DNA of 64,000 nucleotides from Mycoplasmopsis caviae (GCF_024498215.1 NZ_CP101806.1:1054001-1118000), one strand, 5' to 3'; shown: positions 10,407 through 21,661, counted from the stretch's first letter. Numbers and translations are program-made. The notes: generated by a model not told the origin, from the sequence alone.

Positions 10407-11426
10407 TTATTCAACACCTTTCATTTTTGCTACAATTAAAATCTCATAATTACTGTTTTTATTTTTCTTACCGGTAACCTTATATGTATGTTTTTTAGTA
10501 TGAATCTTAATTTCAGATGAAAAAGTGTTTAATAATTCAACCATAGATTCACATGATGGAAAACTTTTGTTATTTAAACTAATTGCTATATACTTAGTTT
10601 TCTTTGCAACTTCATAAATAATAGAACCAAAGTTTTCTAAAAATGTTTTTTTATTTGTAAGATCTAAACACTTGTTTAAATCCTTTTGAAATAACAAATC
10701 ATAAGGGCCGTAGAAATCACTGTAATTATTCATTGTTGATGGATAAGGAGGGTCCATATAAACTATGTCAACTTTTGCAATTTCTTTTACACATTCAAGA
10801 GCATCTTTGTTTAATGCAATGCACTCTTTATTTGCATTAAAAACTGCACTATTATATTCATTAAGATTCAAATTTATATGGTCAATAAATTTTATATTGT
10901 GATAATGCCTGTATCTTTTATATTTTTTATAACTATATTCTTCATCTCTAAACTTCTGAATCTCTTCTCATTTTACATTCATTCTTGAATAAGGTATTTT
11001 TCGTATCATTGCCCTTCTTAATAGGGCTAAAAAAATGAATTTTTCATATTCATTTTTTATTTTTTTACTAATTAAAACTAAATTAGCAAGTTCATCAACT
11101 TCATAACTATAATAAACCTTATTTGACAAAAATTGGAATTCTTTTTTCTTATCCTCAATTTCTTTCACTGAAATATTTATTTCATAAGTACTTTTATTAA
11201 GTTGAACAAAATTGTTTTCAATTATCGACTTAGCAAGAACAAAATTGGAAAATAAAACATCATTAGAAATAACAGAATAGTTTGCTTTTTTAAAAGCATA
11301 TGATACGGAACAGCCACCAGAAAATAAGTCAAGTACTGTCCCGCCCTTGATTGGCATTTTATCAACAATTCAGTCTGCAATTTTGTGCTTATTGCCTATG
11401 TAATTTACTGTTGGGAACTTGTTCAT
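10407..11426 (-). CDS. DNA adenine-N6 methyltransferase, D12 class
   Basis: 339 aa. The N-terminus MNKFPTVNYIGNKHKIADW is the D12-class opening with the SAM-binding YIGNK motif, followed by LDLFSGGCSVSYAFKKA (FxGxG-like motif I). The catalytic DPPY motif is in DIVYMDPPYPSTMNNYSDFY. The start at 11426 is set by a strong AAGGAGG (11436-11442) and lies inside the 3' end of the C5 methyltransferase gene (38-bp overlap). It most likely protects one strand of an asymmetric site, with the C5 enzyme acting on the other. Confidence 0.9.
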
Positions 11427-12411
11427 GTTCTAACGCCTCCTTGCATTTAAGAGCAACATAGTAAGCAAGATTACATGGTACAGCGTTACCTATTTGTTGC
11501 TGAATAGCAATAGAAGAACCAACAAACTTATATGAATCTGGAAAGGTTTGTAATCTTGCTAGTTCACGAGGAGTTAGAGCTCTATTTTGTGAGTAATGAA
11601 ATATCTTTCGCATATCTCCTGTTACACAAACTGATGGTTCATTACTTGAGTAGCGAATATATTTTCGTACATCACCTGATTTTGGCCTAATTTCTGCAGG
11701 TATGTCGTTTCTGTTTCCACCATCTTTGACATACTTCATTTTTTCCAACATTTGTTTTGTGTGCCTCATAGCATTATGTAAATCAATTTTGCTACTTTGA
11801 CCGCTTTCCAAATATGGTAAATTATCAATTGCATCTTTAATTGAAATTTTGTTTTTCAACTCTTTTGAATATGAAAAATTGATATTGTTTTTTGTTCCAA
11901 CAATAAAAACTCTTCTTCTTTCTTGAGGAACTTCATAGTTTACAGCATTTAGAATTTTATATTCAACTTTATATCCTAATTTCTCGAAGATTTCTATAAT
12001 CTCACTTATTGTTTTGCCTTTGTTATGTCTAACAAGTGCTGCAACATTTTCGATAACAAAAATCTTTGGCATAATATTTTTAACAAATCTAAAAAACTCT
12101 TTAAATAGTTCATTGCGTGGGTCATCAATAAATCTTCTTCCTATGTTACCTGCTATTGAAAAACCTTGACACGGTGGACCACCAATTATTACATCAACGT
12201 CATTTTCTTTGCTTAAAAGTTTAACTTCTTCATCATTAAGGTTTTTAATATAACCTACATAGATATTTGTTTTTGGAAAATTAGATTTATATGTTTTAGC
12301 ATAAACTGGATTAAATTCAACACCAAAAATTGTTTCAAAACCTGCTTTATGAAAACCATATGAAAGACCACCGGCACCACAAAAAAGATCAATTACTTTA
12401 TGCTTACTCAT
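11389..12411 (-). CDS. DNA (cytosine-5-)-methyltransferase
   Basis: 340 aa with the full C5-MTase motif order: I VIDLFCGAGGLSYGFHKAGF, IV IIGGPPCQGFSIAG (catalytic Cys in PCQ), VI FVIENVAALV, VIII QERRRVFIVG, IX RALTPRELARLQTFPDSY, X QQQIGNAVPCNLA. An AAAGGAAC ribosome binding site precedes the start. It is first in a three-gene R-M operon with a D12 adenine methyltransferase and an HNH nuclease. Pairing C5 and N6 methyltransferases with an HNH nuclease is known in Type IIS systems such as MnlI and HphI. The recognition sequence cannot be read from the sequence. Confidence 0.96.
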   Translation of the reverse strand: MSKHKVIDLFCGAGGLSYGFHKAGFETIFGVEFNPVYAKTYKSNFPKTNIYVGYIKNLNDEEVKLLSKENDVDVIIGGPPCQGFSIAGNIGRRFIDDPRNELFKEFFRFVKNIMPKIFVIENVAALVRHNKGKTISEIIEIFEKLGYKVEYKILNAVNYEVPQERRRVFIVGTKNNINFSYSKELKNKISIKDAIDNLPYLESGQSSKIDLHNAMRHTKQMLEKMKYVKDGGNRNDIPAEIRPKSGDVRKYIRYSSNEPSVCVTGDMRKIFHYSQNRALTPRELARLQTFPDSYKFVGSSIAIQQQIGNAVPCNLAYYVALKCKEALEHEQVPNSKLHRQ

Positions 12412-12677
12412 TAGTTCCTTTCTAAAATTCCTGAAAAAATACTTTTAGATTATATTTTGTATTTCTATTATATCATTTCAAACTTTTAATACTTAAACTT
12501 TTATTATGTCTTTGTTCTAACAATGCATGTAATAAAAATTTAAATTCAAAAAAGTTTTAGGGTCAAAATTTATGTTGTGTTTTACTAGAATTTAAAATTT
12601 AATAATTTACCAATAAGCCTGTTTTACAGTGCTTTAAGGAAACTGCTACAAGCAAAGTGTCAAAATTTGCAAATTTA

Positions 12678-12704
12678 AAAATGAAGCTTATTTTGCTTCA
12701 TTTT
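12678..12704 (-). terminator. Terminator overlapping the hydrolase stop codon
   Basis: AAAATGAAGC (12678-12687) pairs with GCTTCATTTT (12695-12704). On the minus strand the stem spans the last codons and TAA stop and ends in T's. The rest of 12412-12687 is AT-rich with no gene seen. Confidence 0.75.
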
Positions 12705-13548
12705 CCAGTTCATTAATTCTTTGGATAACAATGTTATAAACTTCTTTTCATTTATCACTAAATGTTGCATGTCCACACTCGGTTAATAAGTAAGTTTTAA
12801 CATCTTTATCTCTCTCGATCATCTTAATTTGTTCAACCATTAAATACTTATCATCTCTTGAATAAATAATTGCATATTCATCATCATTCATAAATAATGG
12901 CTTAACAACATTAAGTAAATATTCTCTATTTAAAATTTGATTATTTAATAAATTATCAAACTTTTTAATATCTCTCTGGTAATTATTTACAACCATCGGT
13001 GCTAATCTATCAACATACATTATATGCTGATTACTTGGTTTGTAAAACAATGATAAAAATGCTTCTTTTGCATCTTCTACATTAGAAGGCACTAATCATT
13101 TTTTTAGTTGAGCATATCTATTTTCATCATCAACTAAAGCATAATTTAAAGGGGCAGTCATTATTAAATCTATGACATTTTTATTTTCTTTTTTAGCATA
13201 TAAACAAGGTACTGAACCCATTGAGTGTGAAAGTAAAATAACCTTGTGATTAGACAAAAATTTCTTAATAAATTCGCTAACTATCTTGCCATAAAATTCT
13301 AGTGAAATTTCATTATTGTTACTTGATTTGCCACAACCTGGTAAATCGAGAGCAAAAATATTAAAATTATGCCTTTGCTTTTGTTCATATAAAGTTTCAA
13401 CGTGTTCAATCATTTTTTTAATAATTGCTGATGAAGAATTAAAACCGTGAACAAATAAAATACTTATTGGTTTCTTCTTTTTAGCAACTTCTAAGGCTTC
13501 ATAATAAATATTTTCACCTAAAAGTTCAATATAATCTCTTTTGTGCAT
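12688..13548 (-). CDS. Alpha/beta hydrolase
   Basis: 286 aa. It has the oxyanion-hole motif SILFVHGFNSSSAIIKKM, a strand NIFALDLPGCGKSS, the nucleophile elbow VILLSHSMGSVP (Ser in SHSMG), a late Asp region (AIIYSRDDKYLMVEQI) and a catalytic His in LLTECGHATFSDKW. These make a complete Ser-Asp-His triad. It starts 15 bp after the lplA stop with AAGGA in between, so it is in one operon with lplA. The substrate is unknown; an esterase acting on a lipoyl or acyl substrate is a guess from context only. Confidence 0.85.
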
Positions 13549-13563
13549 TAAAATCCTTAATTA

Positions 13564-14547
13564 TTAACCTATTAATAGGCTGATAATTTCTTCTTTTGTG
13601 ACAGTTCCAAAGTACTCATCTAGATTTTCGATATTACCTAAAACTTTAAGTAAGTTTTCTTCATTCAATTTAACATTATCAAACATGTGTTCAATTTCAT
13701 GGACATTCTTTTTGCTTAAAAAATCTCCTTCAAATACTAAATTCTTGATAATTCCTTGTTCAATATCGCCTTTAACTACTAAGATACCACCAGGGAACTT
13801 AGCGCCATTTTGATATTTGAAGTTTGCTGCTTTATTGTAAATTCAATCTTCATTAGAGAATTTAGAACTTAATATATCTAGCTGTTCTTGATACTTTGCG
13901 TAGTCAACTTCTAAATATTCACCACTAAAGTTTTTAACAAAATAGTTAATTAACCTTGTGATGAAATCCTCGGCAGATATCTTATTAACTAACTCATCAT
14001 AGATATTTGTTACACGAGATCGAATTGATTGAATACCTTTTGACTCATACTTAACTTTTGCAGGATTAAGTGCTTTTGATAATTTACTTAAGTCAACATT
14101 AAAAAGTAATGTTCCATGGCTAACTATTCTATTTTGGCTTATATATTGTGCATTACCACTAATTTTGCAACCATTAACCACAACATCATTACGTCCTTTA
14201 AATTCAGCATTTAAACCTAAACTTCTTAAAAAAGCAATAATTGGAGTTAAGAATCTTTCATATCCACCTTTTTTATCATAGTCAGTTATAAAACTAAAAT
14301 TTATGTTGCCTAAGTCATGGTATACAGCACCACCACCTGACATTCTTCTAGCTAGCTTAATGTTATTTTCTTTAACATATGTTCTGTTAATTTCTTCATA
14401 AGTATTTTGGTTATTACCAACAATAATAGCATTATCATGTTGATAAATTACAAGGATATCACCTTTTAAATCTTTATCATGCATAATAATGTTTTCAAGT
14501 GCTAAAGTAATATATGGAGATGTTTCTTTAATTCTAAATATTTTCAT
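13564..14547 (-). CDS. lplA: Lipoate-protein ligase A
   Basis: 327 aa. Family motifs include YQHDNAIIVGNNQNTYEEIN, the lipoate-binding loop KLARRMSGGGAVYHDLGNIN, the adenylate-binding region GRNDVVVNGCKISGNAQY and SHGTLLFNVDLSKLSKAL. The C-terminal accessory domain (FPGGILVVKGDIEQGII, ending ...FGTVTKEEIISLLIG) is present, so it is a full LplA rather than a truncated LplJ-type enzyme. It attaches scavenged lipoate to dehydrogenase E2 or GcvH-like acceptors. AAAGGGG precedes the start. Confidence 0.95.
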
Positions 14548-14654
14548 TTTTGCCCCTTTAATATATGTATAAAGTAGTTTTATTTTATACCAAAATCAGC
14601 ATCTTTTGGCAAATAATGAATAGTTACCATATTAAATAAAATTAGTGTATAAAA

Positions 14655-14680
14655 CAAAGTGTTAATAATATAACACTTTG
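14655..14680. terminator. Hairpin between gene C of the cassette and lplA
   Basis: CAAAGTGTTA and TAACACTTTG are perfect 10-bp arms with a 6-nt spacer. There is no strong T tail. It lies downstream of the three-gene cassette on the minus strand. Confidence 0.5.
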
Positions 14681-14728
14681 GAAATTTGCGGCCGTTAAGC
14701 ATTTTTATTAAAACAATGACTAAAGAGC

Positions 14729-15202
14729 CTAACTTTTTGTAATACCATAAACTGCATGGATTAAACTATTAATTTTTTTAACTTTTATTATTAAATGTGA
14801 ACAAATTAATATGTTGGATAATATTAATATCAAATTTAGAATTATTCAAGGAATAATAAATACTTCTCAGTTCACATCAGAAATTCATAAAATCTTAATT
14901 ATGTTAGATGTTATGAACAAAAACAATGATAATAAGTGAATAATTTCAACTGCTAAAACAAAACTTTTAATTGAATAATAATTTTGGCTTCAGCATCTCT
15001 TAAAAAATAAAGCAAAAATAATTATTATTGATAAGACAAAAAACAATGAATTATATAATTCAGTTGGCATTAAAATGATCCTGATACTCACAACAAGTCT
15101 AGTAAAATTATAAATTAAGCAATACAACATTAGAAGAAACATAAATACATAAAGAATTAATTCTGTGATTAGTGTTTCAATAAGATGTTTTTTATCTTTC
15201 AT
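14729..15202 (-). CDS. Unknown membrane protein (cassette gene C)
   Basis: 157 aa under code 4, not recognised. It has about four hydrophobic segments: LITELILYVFMFLLMLYCLI, LYNSLFFVLSIIIIFALFF, FVLAVEIIHLLSLFLFITSN, and VFIIPWIILNLILILSNIL. There is a short basic start (MKDKKH) and no signal-peptidase or lipobox site. The start codon overlaps the stop of gene B by 11 bp, so B and C are translationally coupled. The long hydrophobic frame and coupling support a real gene even though a 55-codon plus-strand ORF lies opposite. Confidence 0.7.
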
Positions 15203-16538
15203 ACAATATCCTGTCTATTTCAGAAAGTATCAGTTGTCTAATATCAAAACTATTTTTATCATTATTTTTAATCATGGATAAATATTTATCAATTGCCGGA
15301 AATAAGCTTTTTTTACTTAGCAAAGTATCAAAAAATAATTTTTTTTCTGTTTCGGTGTTAATTTTTTTATCCATACCAAAAAGAGCTTCATTTTTTACAT
15401 CTGTTAAATCTAAGTTGTCAACATATTTATGATTAGCACCACCTTCATAAACTGTTAAATTTATAGCTTTAATTAATTTGCAAATTCAATAATCGTTTTT
15501 AAGTTTATTAAATATTTTGTTTATTAAAAAAGCAACACAAACAATTCCATTTTCAGCAAAATAATCCGTATTATTCAAATATTCGTAAATAATTTTATTT
15601 TTGCTTTCATCATTAATATCAAACTTGTCAAGTGGTATAAAATTGTAAAAAAAACTGTTTGAAATAAGCAAATACTTAAATGAATCAACTATTTTTGAAT
15701 TTATGAATTTCTCTTTTGCAAGCAAGAAAGCAATGTCTTTTTCAGTATTACTAATTTTCTCCTTTCAACGCTGATCAATATTCCTACTTGTTGTTAATAA
15801 TTTAAGCAATTGATGAATTTTCATTGATAAAAGTCAATATTTATTAATGATCGCCTTATTATTTTTAACCTTATAAAACTTACTTGGTATAATCTTGCAA
15901 TTCATTAACTCAATCTTGTATTTCGACATATAAGTCATTCTTAAAGCTGCAGCATTTTGAAAAATGATTTTGAAATTTTTGTCATCTTCAAGCCACTTGT
16001 TAGATCTATATTTAAAATCTGTTGCCACAAAATCTAAATCATTATTTTTTCTTCAAAAATCCTTATACTTTAAAACAAATGACGCACTGCCCATTGGAAT
16101 CAAATTCTTTTTGTAAAATATATCAATAATATTATTCTCGATTTTATCAAGTTTATTTGACCAATAAATTTTTCTAATATCATTATATTTCATCAATAAA
16201 ACACAATAAAATTTATACCAATAAAAAACTTTGAATATATTATTTTTCGAATATTGCTCTATCTTAATTTTTGAAACAAAAATTAACAATATGTACCCTA
16301 CTATTATTAATAAAACAAATGGTACAAAAATTAGAGCAATTAGGTTTAATTTTCCTTTACTGTTTACATTTTGTTTCGACATTATTGTTTCAATTAAAAA
16401 ATAAGTAGAAAATAAACAAATTGAAAACAACAAGGTAAACAAGACAAGAGATAAAGCAGAATATATAATTAACTTTCTATTAAATTTGTTCTTTCGGAGA
16501 ATTTCTTTATATTTTTCAATTAATAGCATGAGTCTCAA
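15192..16538 (-). CDS. Unknown two-TM protein (cassette gene B)
   Basis: 448 aa under code 4, not recognised. Two N-terminal membrane segments (about residues 23-53 and 66-88, e.g. LIALIFVPFVLLIIVGYILL) are followed by a cytoplasmic-looking region of about 360 residues rich in Lys, Asn and Ile. No known catalytic motif is seen. An ATG at 16529 is an alternative start. The gene overlaps the 3' end of gene A by 19 bp and gene C by 11 bp, so A-B-C are one tightly coupled transcript. Confidence 0.75.
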
Positions 16539-17326
16539 TATAAACTATCATAATCTCTTTTTTGATCTAGTTCTGCATTTGCAATTACATTTTTAATTGC
16601 ACTAAGAACATTTCGAATTCTTTTTATCGCAATTCTTCTTGTTGCTCATGTTAAGAAACTAGGTTTAGATTTTTTTAATGTTTGATAAATTTCATCAACA
16701 ATATCACGAAATCAAATAATGTCATTTACTTTTTTACTAGTTTCTAATACGAAGTCAAGAGCAATAATTATATGTTCTTTTGAGTACTCTTTATTACCTA
16801 TTGTATGCTTCAATATATGAAATCCAGCACCAATTAAACCTAATGCCGCAATGCCAACATCCAATCCTGTACCGGTTAGCTCTAAACCACCACCAATATT
16901 TTCGCCATTTTCTAATAATCACTCTCAGGATTTCTTAACAAATTTGTGAAAATCTAAAAATCTTTGAATTTGACTTTTAACTTCCTTTCTAAGGTCAAGT
17001 CAATCCTTTTCTGTTACATAACTATTTATGTTACTTGAATAAGCTTCTGTTGAATATTTATTTTCAAGAGCTAACAATCTTTCTTCAAATTCTCGAGTTG
17101 CTTCATTATCTTCATCATTGAAGTAATCATTCATAAATTTTGAATTAATTAACTCTTTTAATTGACTAACATTAAGTTTAGAAATTTGTAATTCATTGTA
17201 TCTTTCTTCTTCAAATTTAGTAAGTTTTTCTTTGTTGAAAACTTTAAACAAGATAAACATATTATTATTCAATTGATTAATGTCATTAATATGACTATTT
17301 TGTGTATTTTGAGATGCTACTATCAT
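16520..17326 (-). CDS. Unknown protein with Gly-rich segment (cassette gene A)
   Basis: 268 aa under code 4, not recognised. The N-terminal 110 residues are polar with predicted helices (FEEERYNELQISKLNVSQL). Near the middle is a Gly-rich amphipathic stretch, ENIGGGLELTGTGLDVGIAA followed by LGLIGAGFHI, which could insert in or lie on a membrane. The C-terminus is helical and basic (ATRRIAIKRIRNVLSAIKN). AAAGGG precedes the start. It is the first gene of an A-B-C unit divergent from the PLP/nucleotidyltransferase-like gene at 17722. Confidence 0.75.
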
Positions 17327-17721
17327 TTTCTACCCTTTCATATTATTTTTTTGTAAATATAATCATAATATTTACAAAAAAATTATAAAAAAATTCATTA
17401 ACTGTTTTTTGTTTATGCAATTTTTATTATTTTCTTTAAAAAAATAAATTTTATGTCTCTTTTTTTATTTAAAAATCATAATTTTTTTGAACATAAAATG
17501 AAGAATGAAATAAACAAAAATGTTTCTTTTTGTGGCATTGGAGATTGTTAACTTCATAAAAGTTTTTTTTACTTTTTAACCTTGCTTTTTTGTCTATTTT
17601 ATAGGTTTTGTGATTCCAATATATAAGAATAATTAATAATTTAAATTTACATAGTAATAATTATTAAAATTTTCTTATGCAATAAATTAAAATAAATATA
17701 TGTTAAAACTAAGGAGAAGAA
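17327..17721. other. Divergent intergenic region
   Basis: About 395 bp, almost pure AT, between the cassette (minus) and the fusion gene (plus). It should hold both promoters. A CTATTTTATAGG stretch occurs near 17595. AAGGAG at 17711-17716 is the ribosome binding site for the plus-strand gene. No small gene is seen. Confidence 0.5.
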
Positions 17722-19449
17722 ATGAAGAATAAATTAACAGGATTTAATGGTTTTTGTTGCCCGAATGATAAAAGTGCAAACCAATATGCAATCATAAATC
17801 ACTTGAAAAATTATTTAATGAAGAACAGAAAATTTGACAAAAAAATTGCAATTTTAAGAAATCAAACAAGTTCAGCTATTTTTGAAATTATTTATAGTTA
17901 CTTACAGACATATGACAATATTATTTACATTGATGCTAATGATGTTGTGAACTTTTTTAAAAAGAACCATGAAAAAATAGCATTTACAATTGTTACAACT
18001 AGTACGTTTTTAAACAATTCAACATCATTGAATAAGACCATCTTGAGTGAGTGTGAAAAGTATAGCATACCAATTCACATTGATGCAACTCAGGAGTTTG
18101 CAAGCTTGATTGTTGAAGATTATAATCTGAATAGAAAAAACCTAGACATATCAATTTCGTTGAACGTGAAAAATATAATATTTTATAATCTTAACATTTG
18201 TTTTTACGCTTGAAACAGCAAGAAGTCGCTTAAATTTATTCTAACAAAGTGTGAAATTCCCACAGAATTTTTTAAAGATTATTATGATCGTTTAAAAATG
18301 CCAGATTTTCTAAATAACTTGTTACTTCATAATGGAAATAAGTATTTAGAATCAAAAGAAGAAATACTAAAAAATAAAAAGCAATTAGTTAGTATATCTG
18401 AATCGCTTATGACTAATGATAAGAATTTTAAAACAGAAATTCTATGATGCAATTTATTTGATGGTTTTTTAATTGATGTAATTTTTAATGATAAAAGTCC
18501 TGCTGAAACTAATTTTTTAGTAAAAATGCTCTATGAAAAATTAAATAAAAAGGACAATGATTATTTTAGTCTTGTTACTATTCCATACATGAATTATTAC
18601 AAAAATATGATTTGTTTCAAAAACTTCTATCCTTTGTCATCATATATGAAGAAGAAAATTAACACAGCATTTTTTAATTCATTAAGCGATGTAATTGATT
18701 TAAATCATTCTCGAGAACAACTAACTTGTGTCAATTTGGAAATTGACAACAAAAATTTGAAAAATCTTTTGAAAATTTTTGTTGAATACTCAAATAAAGG
18801 TTTCATATTTCAAGGTTCATCATTAATTTGATTAAAATTTAGTGATTATTATAGACTGCCTAATGATGTTGATTTATTATTACAACACAAGAATTTTAAA
18901 AACTTTGATGATAAATTTTTATTTTTTGCTAAAACAATGAATAATAGAAAATTTGAAAAATATGATTATTTTAATTGAAATGATAATTTATGGTCGGTTG
19001 ATTTGTTATTAACTAACAATATCGACGATGGTTTTATCAATGATTATCAGTTTGAATTTAATGGCAATAAATATTCTATTAAAGGTGCGTCACTTGATTA
19101 CATTCTTTATCAAAAGATCGAAACAATAATTTCAAATTCCATATCAAACACTGGTGAATTTAATTGTCTTAAAGACGAAGTGATAAAGGATATTAATTTT
19201 TTACTTGAGAAAAACACATTATTGACCAGTGAAGAAATAAAGAAATTTGTTTCATTCAGTCTACAAAATTCCACAAACATCTATTTTAAAAATCCTTACA
19301 AAGATATTAAAAATCTTGTTAGTAAAGTTGACTTAACTCTATATAAGGAAAAAGTAAGAAAATTAATTGTTGAAATATGCAATGAAATTGAAAGACAATC
19401 ACGAGATGAAATTATCCCTAATAAAGATTTTCAATTTGACTGACGATAA
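17722..19449 (+). CDS. PLP-fold domain joined to AbiEii-like nucleotidyltransferase domain
   Basis: 575 aa under code 4. Residues 1 to about 340 resemble a PLP fold-type-I enzyme: a Thr/Ser-rich cofactor-phosphate segment (LRNQTSSAIFEII), an Asp at 121 in IPIHIDATQEF, and a Lys at 150 in LDISISLNVKN. The Asp-Lys spacing of 29 fits aldolase/aminotransferase folds. Residues about 355-575 resemble AbiEii/MNT-type nucleotidyltransferases: FIFQGSSLIW (GS motif, 365-366), RLPNDVD (Asp 382 and 384), a third acidic strand WSVDLLL (Asp 427) and a helical tail with ASLDYILYQKIETII. AbiEii proteins are toxins or abortive-infection effectors. The domain calls are from motif spacing only. No AbiEi antitoxin lies beside it. 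Confidence 0.55.
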
Positions 19450-19490
19450 AAAAATTTTGGCTTTTTTATAAAAAGTTCTTGGTTGACATT

Positions 19491-21661
19491 TGATAATTTT
19501 CTTCTATTTTGTCCAATTTTTAAGGTTGTAAAAATTATAGCCAAAACACATAAAAGTTTGGCTATTTTTTTAATCAAAACAGCAAAAAATGTGTTATTTT
19601 TTTGTTTTTGTGTGTACAACATTAAGGTTTACCGCATTTTTAAATGTTAAATTACATTTTTTAAAATTTTGCATATTAAAACATACAACATCATTAAGAA
19701 GTTGCTTTTAATTAATTCATTTTGTCTTCAATCCTAAAGTTTTTTCATAACTTTTGGGGATTGACATCATTTGTTAATTTCTTTTAAATATTCTTCAATC
19801 AACAAATAAATTGTTGATTGAAATAAAAAATAACTTATTTAATAAGTATTGAGCCGTTGGCTCTTATTAAGACCTGTCGGTCTTAAGAAGCAAAACTTCT
19901 TTTTGTCTTGTAAGACAGGCTTTCTTCTTTTAAAAAAGAAGAAACAAGAAAAACTTACTTAAATGATTTGTAATTAGCGTCAATAAATTCCTTCATTTCT
20001 TTTGTAATATCATTTAACTTTTCAAGATTTTCACTTAATAGTTTTTAATAAATTCAATGTCTTTATTGTTTGGGTTTGCAGAATTCTTAAATATATTTTC
20101 AAGTTTTTCAAATGTACTGGATGTTCATGTTCTATTATGAAGCATGGTTTTAATTGTAGACTCTTACACCTTGATGTTGTGGATCAAGATTTTTGATATT
20201 GCATATACATCGATTGCGCTCAATTCGTTTCCTTTCGGTACTCTGGCTTCATATTTTCTTTTCCCTCAACAAAGAATAATTTATTTTCAGGAGTTACCAT
20301 AAGCTTTGCCTCTCCACTTTCAAACATAGAAACCCTAGCGCCATTATTATCAAATGGAGCAAGATATTTGTTGTCATATCTCACAGTATGATTAACTATT
20401 TTTCTTTTAATTACAAGATTCATCTCTTCTTCAAAAATTTCAGTATTTGGCTTTCTAAAAACATTTGATTTTTTACTTACTGCTTCGGCCTTTTAAATTG
20501 TTTGTTGTATTCATCAATTAAAAGTTCAATTTTTCCCAAAAAGTCTTCAAAACAGTTGATTCCGTTTGTATGAAAGAATGTTCCTATTCATCTTTGCAAT
20601 GTTCAAAATGATCTTTCAACATTTGGTTTTGCCTTTGGATTGCTCGCTTGTTATAAGTTCAATTCCTCTTGCATTTAGTGCTTCTTCCATATTTGTTCTT
20701 GTACTATCTGAACCTCAAAAGTTCTTCTTCTATCCGTTATTATTACTTGTGGAATGCCATACCTTTTAAATAATTGTGTTAGAAGATTTTGATATCCAAT
20801 TGTTGTTTCCTCAATGTCAATTCAGATTGCTAACAAACTTTTTGTTGTCGCATCAACAGCATTATAAATATGGTACTTCTTACTTTCTCCAAAAAGATGA
20901 AGTGGTGTTGCATCAATTTCAATAATTTGCCCAAAATCATAGTCAGAACTTTTATTTTGGTAAACACCTTTTAATGGATTTTTATTTAGAATTTTTTCAT
21001 AAATTTTAATAAACTGTGCCTCGATTTTAGAAATATCTTGACCGTTTTCTAAAAACATTCTTCTTCTCTTAATCTCATTTTTTACTTTTCTCGTTGCATA
21101 TGAACTGCAATAACCAAGTCTAAGCATTCTTTTATAAAAGGTAGTGAAAGGCAACAATTTTTTTCATCATTAGTAAGACTCATTATTGTAAAAATGCAAC
21201 AAGGCTACACTAAGATCACCTTTTGATATTTTCTCAATATGTTCCACTAATTCATAATATCTATTAGTTAAATCAATAATAACTGAATCACTTACTTTCA
21301 CACCCCTAAGTTTATTTTTATTACCATGTGATATACTGATTGCATCTTGGTTATTTGTAGATGCAATCAATATTTGATTTCTATATCTTTTAATTGTTTT
21401 TGTTGATGTTCTACAACCCAATTTTCCTAATATTTTTGATATTTCGGCATTTGGTCTATTTCAATATTGTTGAATTTTTTAAATCTAAAATTTTTTTATC
21501 TTCATAATCAGTTGTTTTACCTGTATCAACTGCTTGAAATCTGGTTTTAATTACAAGATTTTCCATAATTTAAATTCTCCTTTTTAAAATAATAATTGAA
21601 ACCTAAAAATGGACAAAATAAAAGATAAAAACAGGGTGGACAAAATAAAATAAAACCATTA
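19491..21661 (-). mobile_element. IS1202-like (ISNCY-type) element, copy 1
   Basis: A 2171-bp element from TGATAATTTTC to the complement of TAATGGTTTT. The 24-bp imperfect inverted ends share ATTTTGTCC. A 26-bp direct target duplication lies at 19465-19490 and 21662-21687 (starts TTTATAAAAAG, ends TTGACATT). It sits 41 bp after the stop of the fusion gene. The target duplication length and the single transposase type fit the IS1202 group as I recall it. Confidence 0.9.
19955..21566 (-). pseudogene. IS1202-like transposase, copy 1, frameshifted
   Basis: The frame opens MENLVIKTRFQAVDTGKTTD, then an HTH region (WNRPNAEISKILGKLGCRTS), then a DDE core with IIEIDATPLHLFGESKKYHI, PQVIITDRRRTFWGSDSTR and PKAKPNVERSFWTLQRW. 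It ends in a long C-terminal domain (...IDANYKSFK). Breaks occur at the A run near 21475, at the TAA near 21165, and near 20700, 20490, 20300 and 20160. The element tail 19491-19954 is noncoding and hairpin-rich. Confidence 0.8.

Noticed and set aside
9312-12411. Type I or Type III R-M system
   Set aside because: No HsdS-like specificity subunit and no helicase (DEAD-box) nuclease subunit; the nuclease is HNH type.
14811-14978. Plus-strand ORF of 55 codons (MLDNINIKFRIIQG...)
   Set aside because: It lies opposite cassette gene C, which is longer, hydrophobic, coupled to gene B and better supported.
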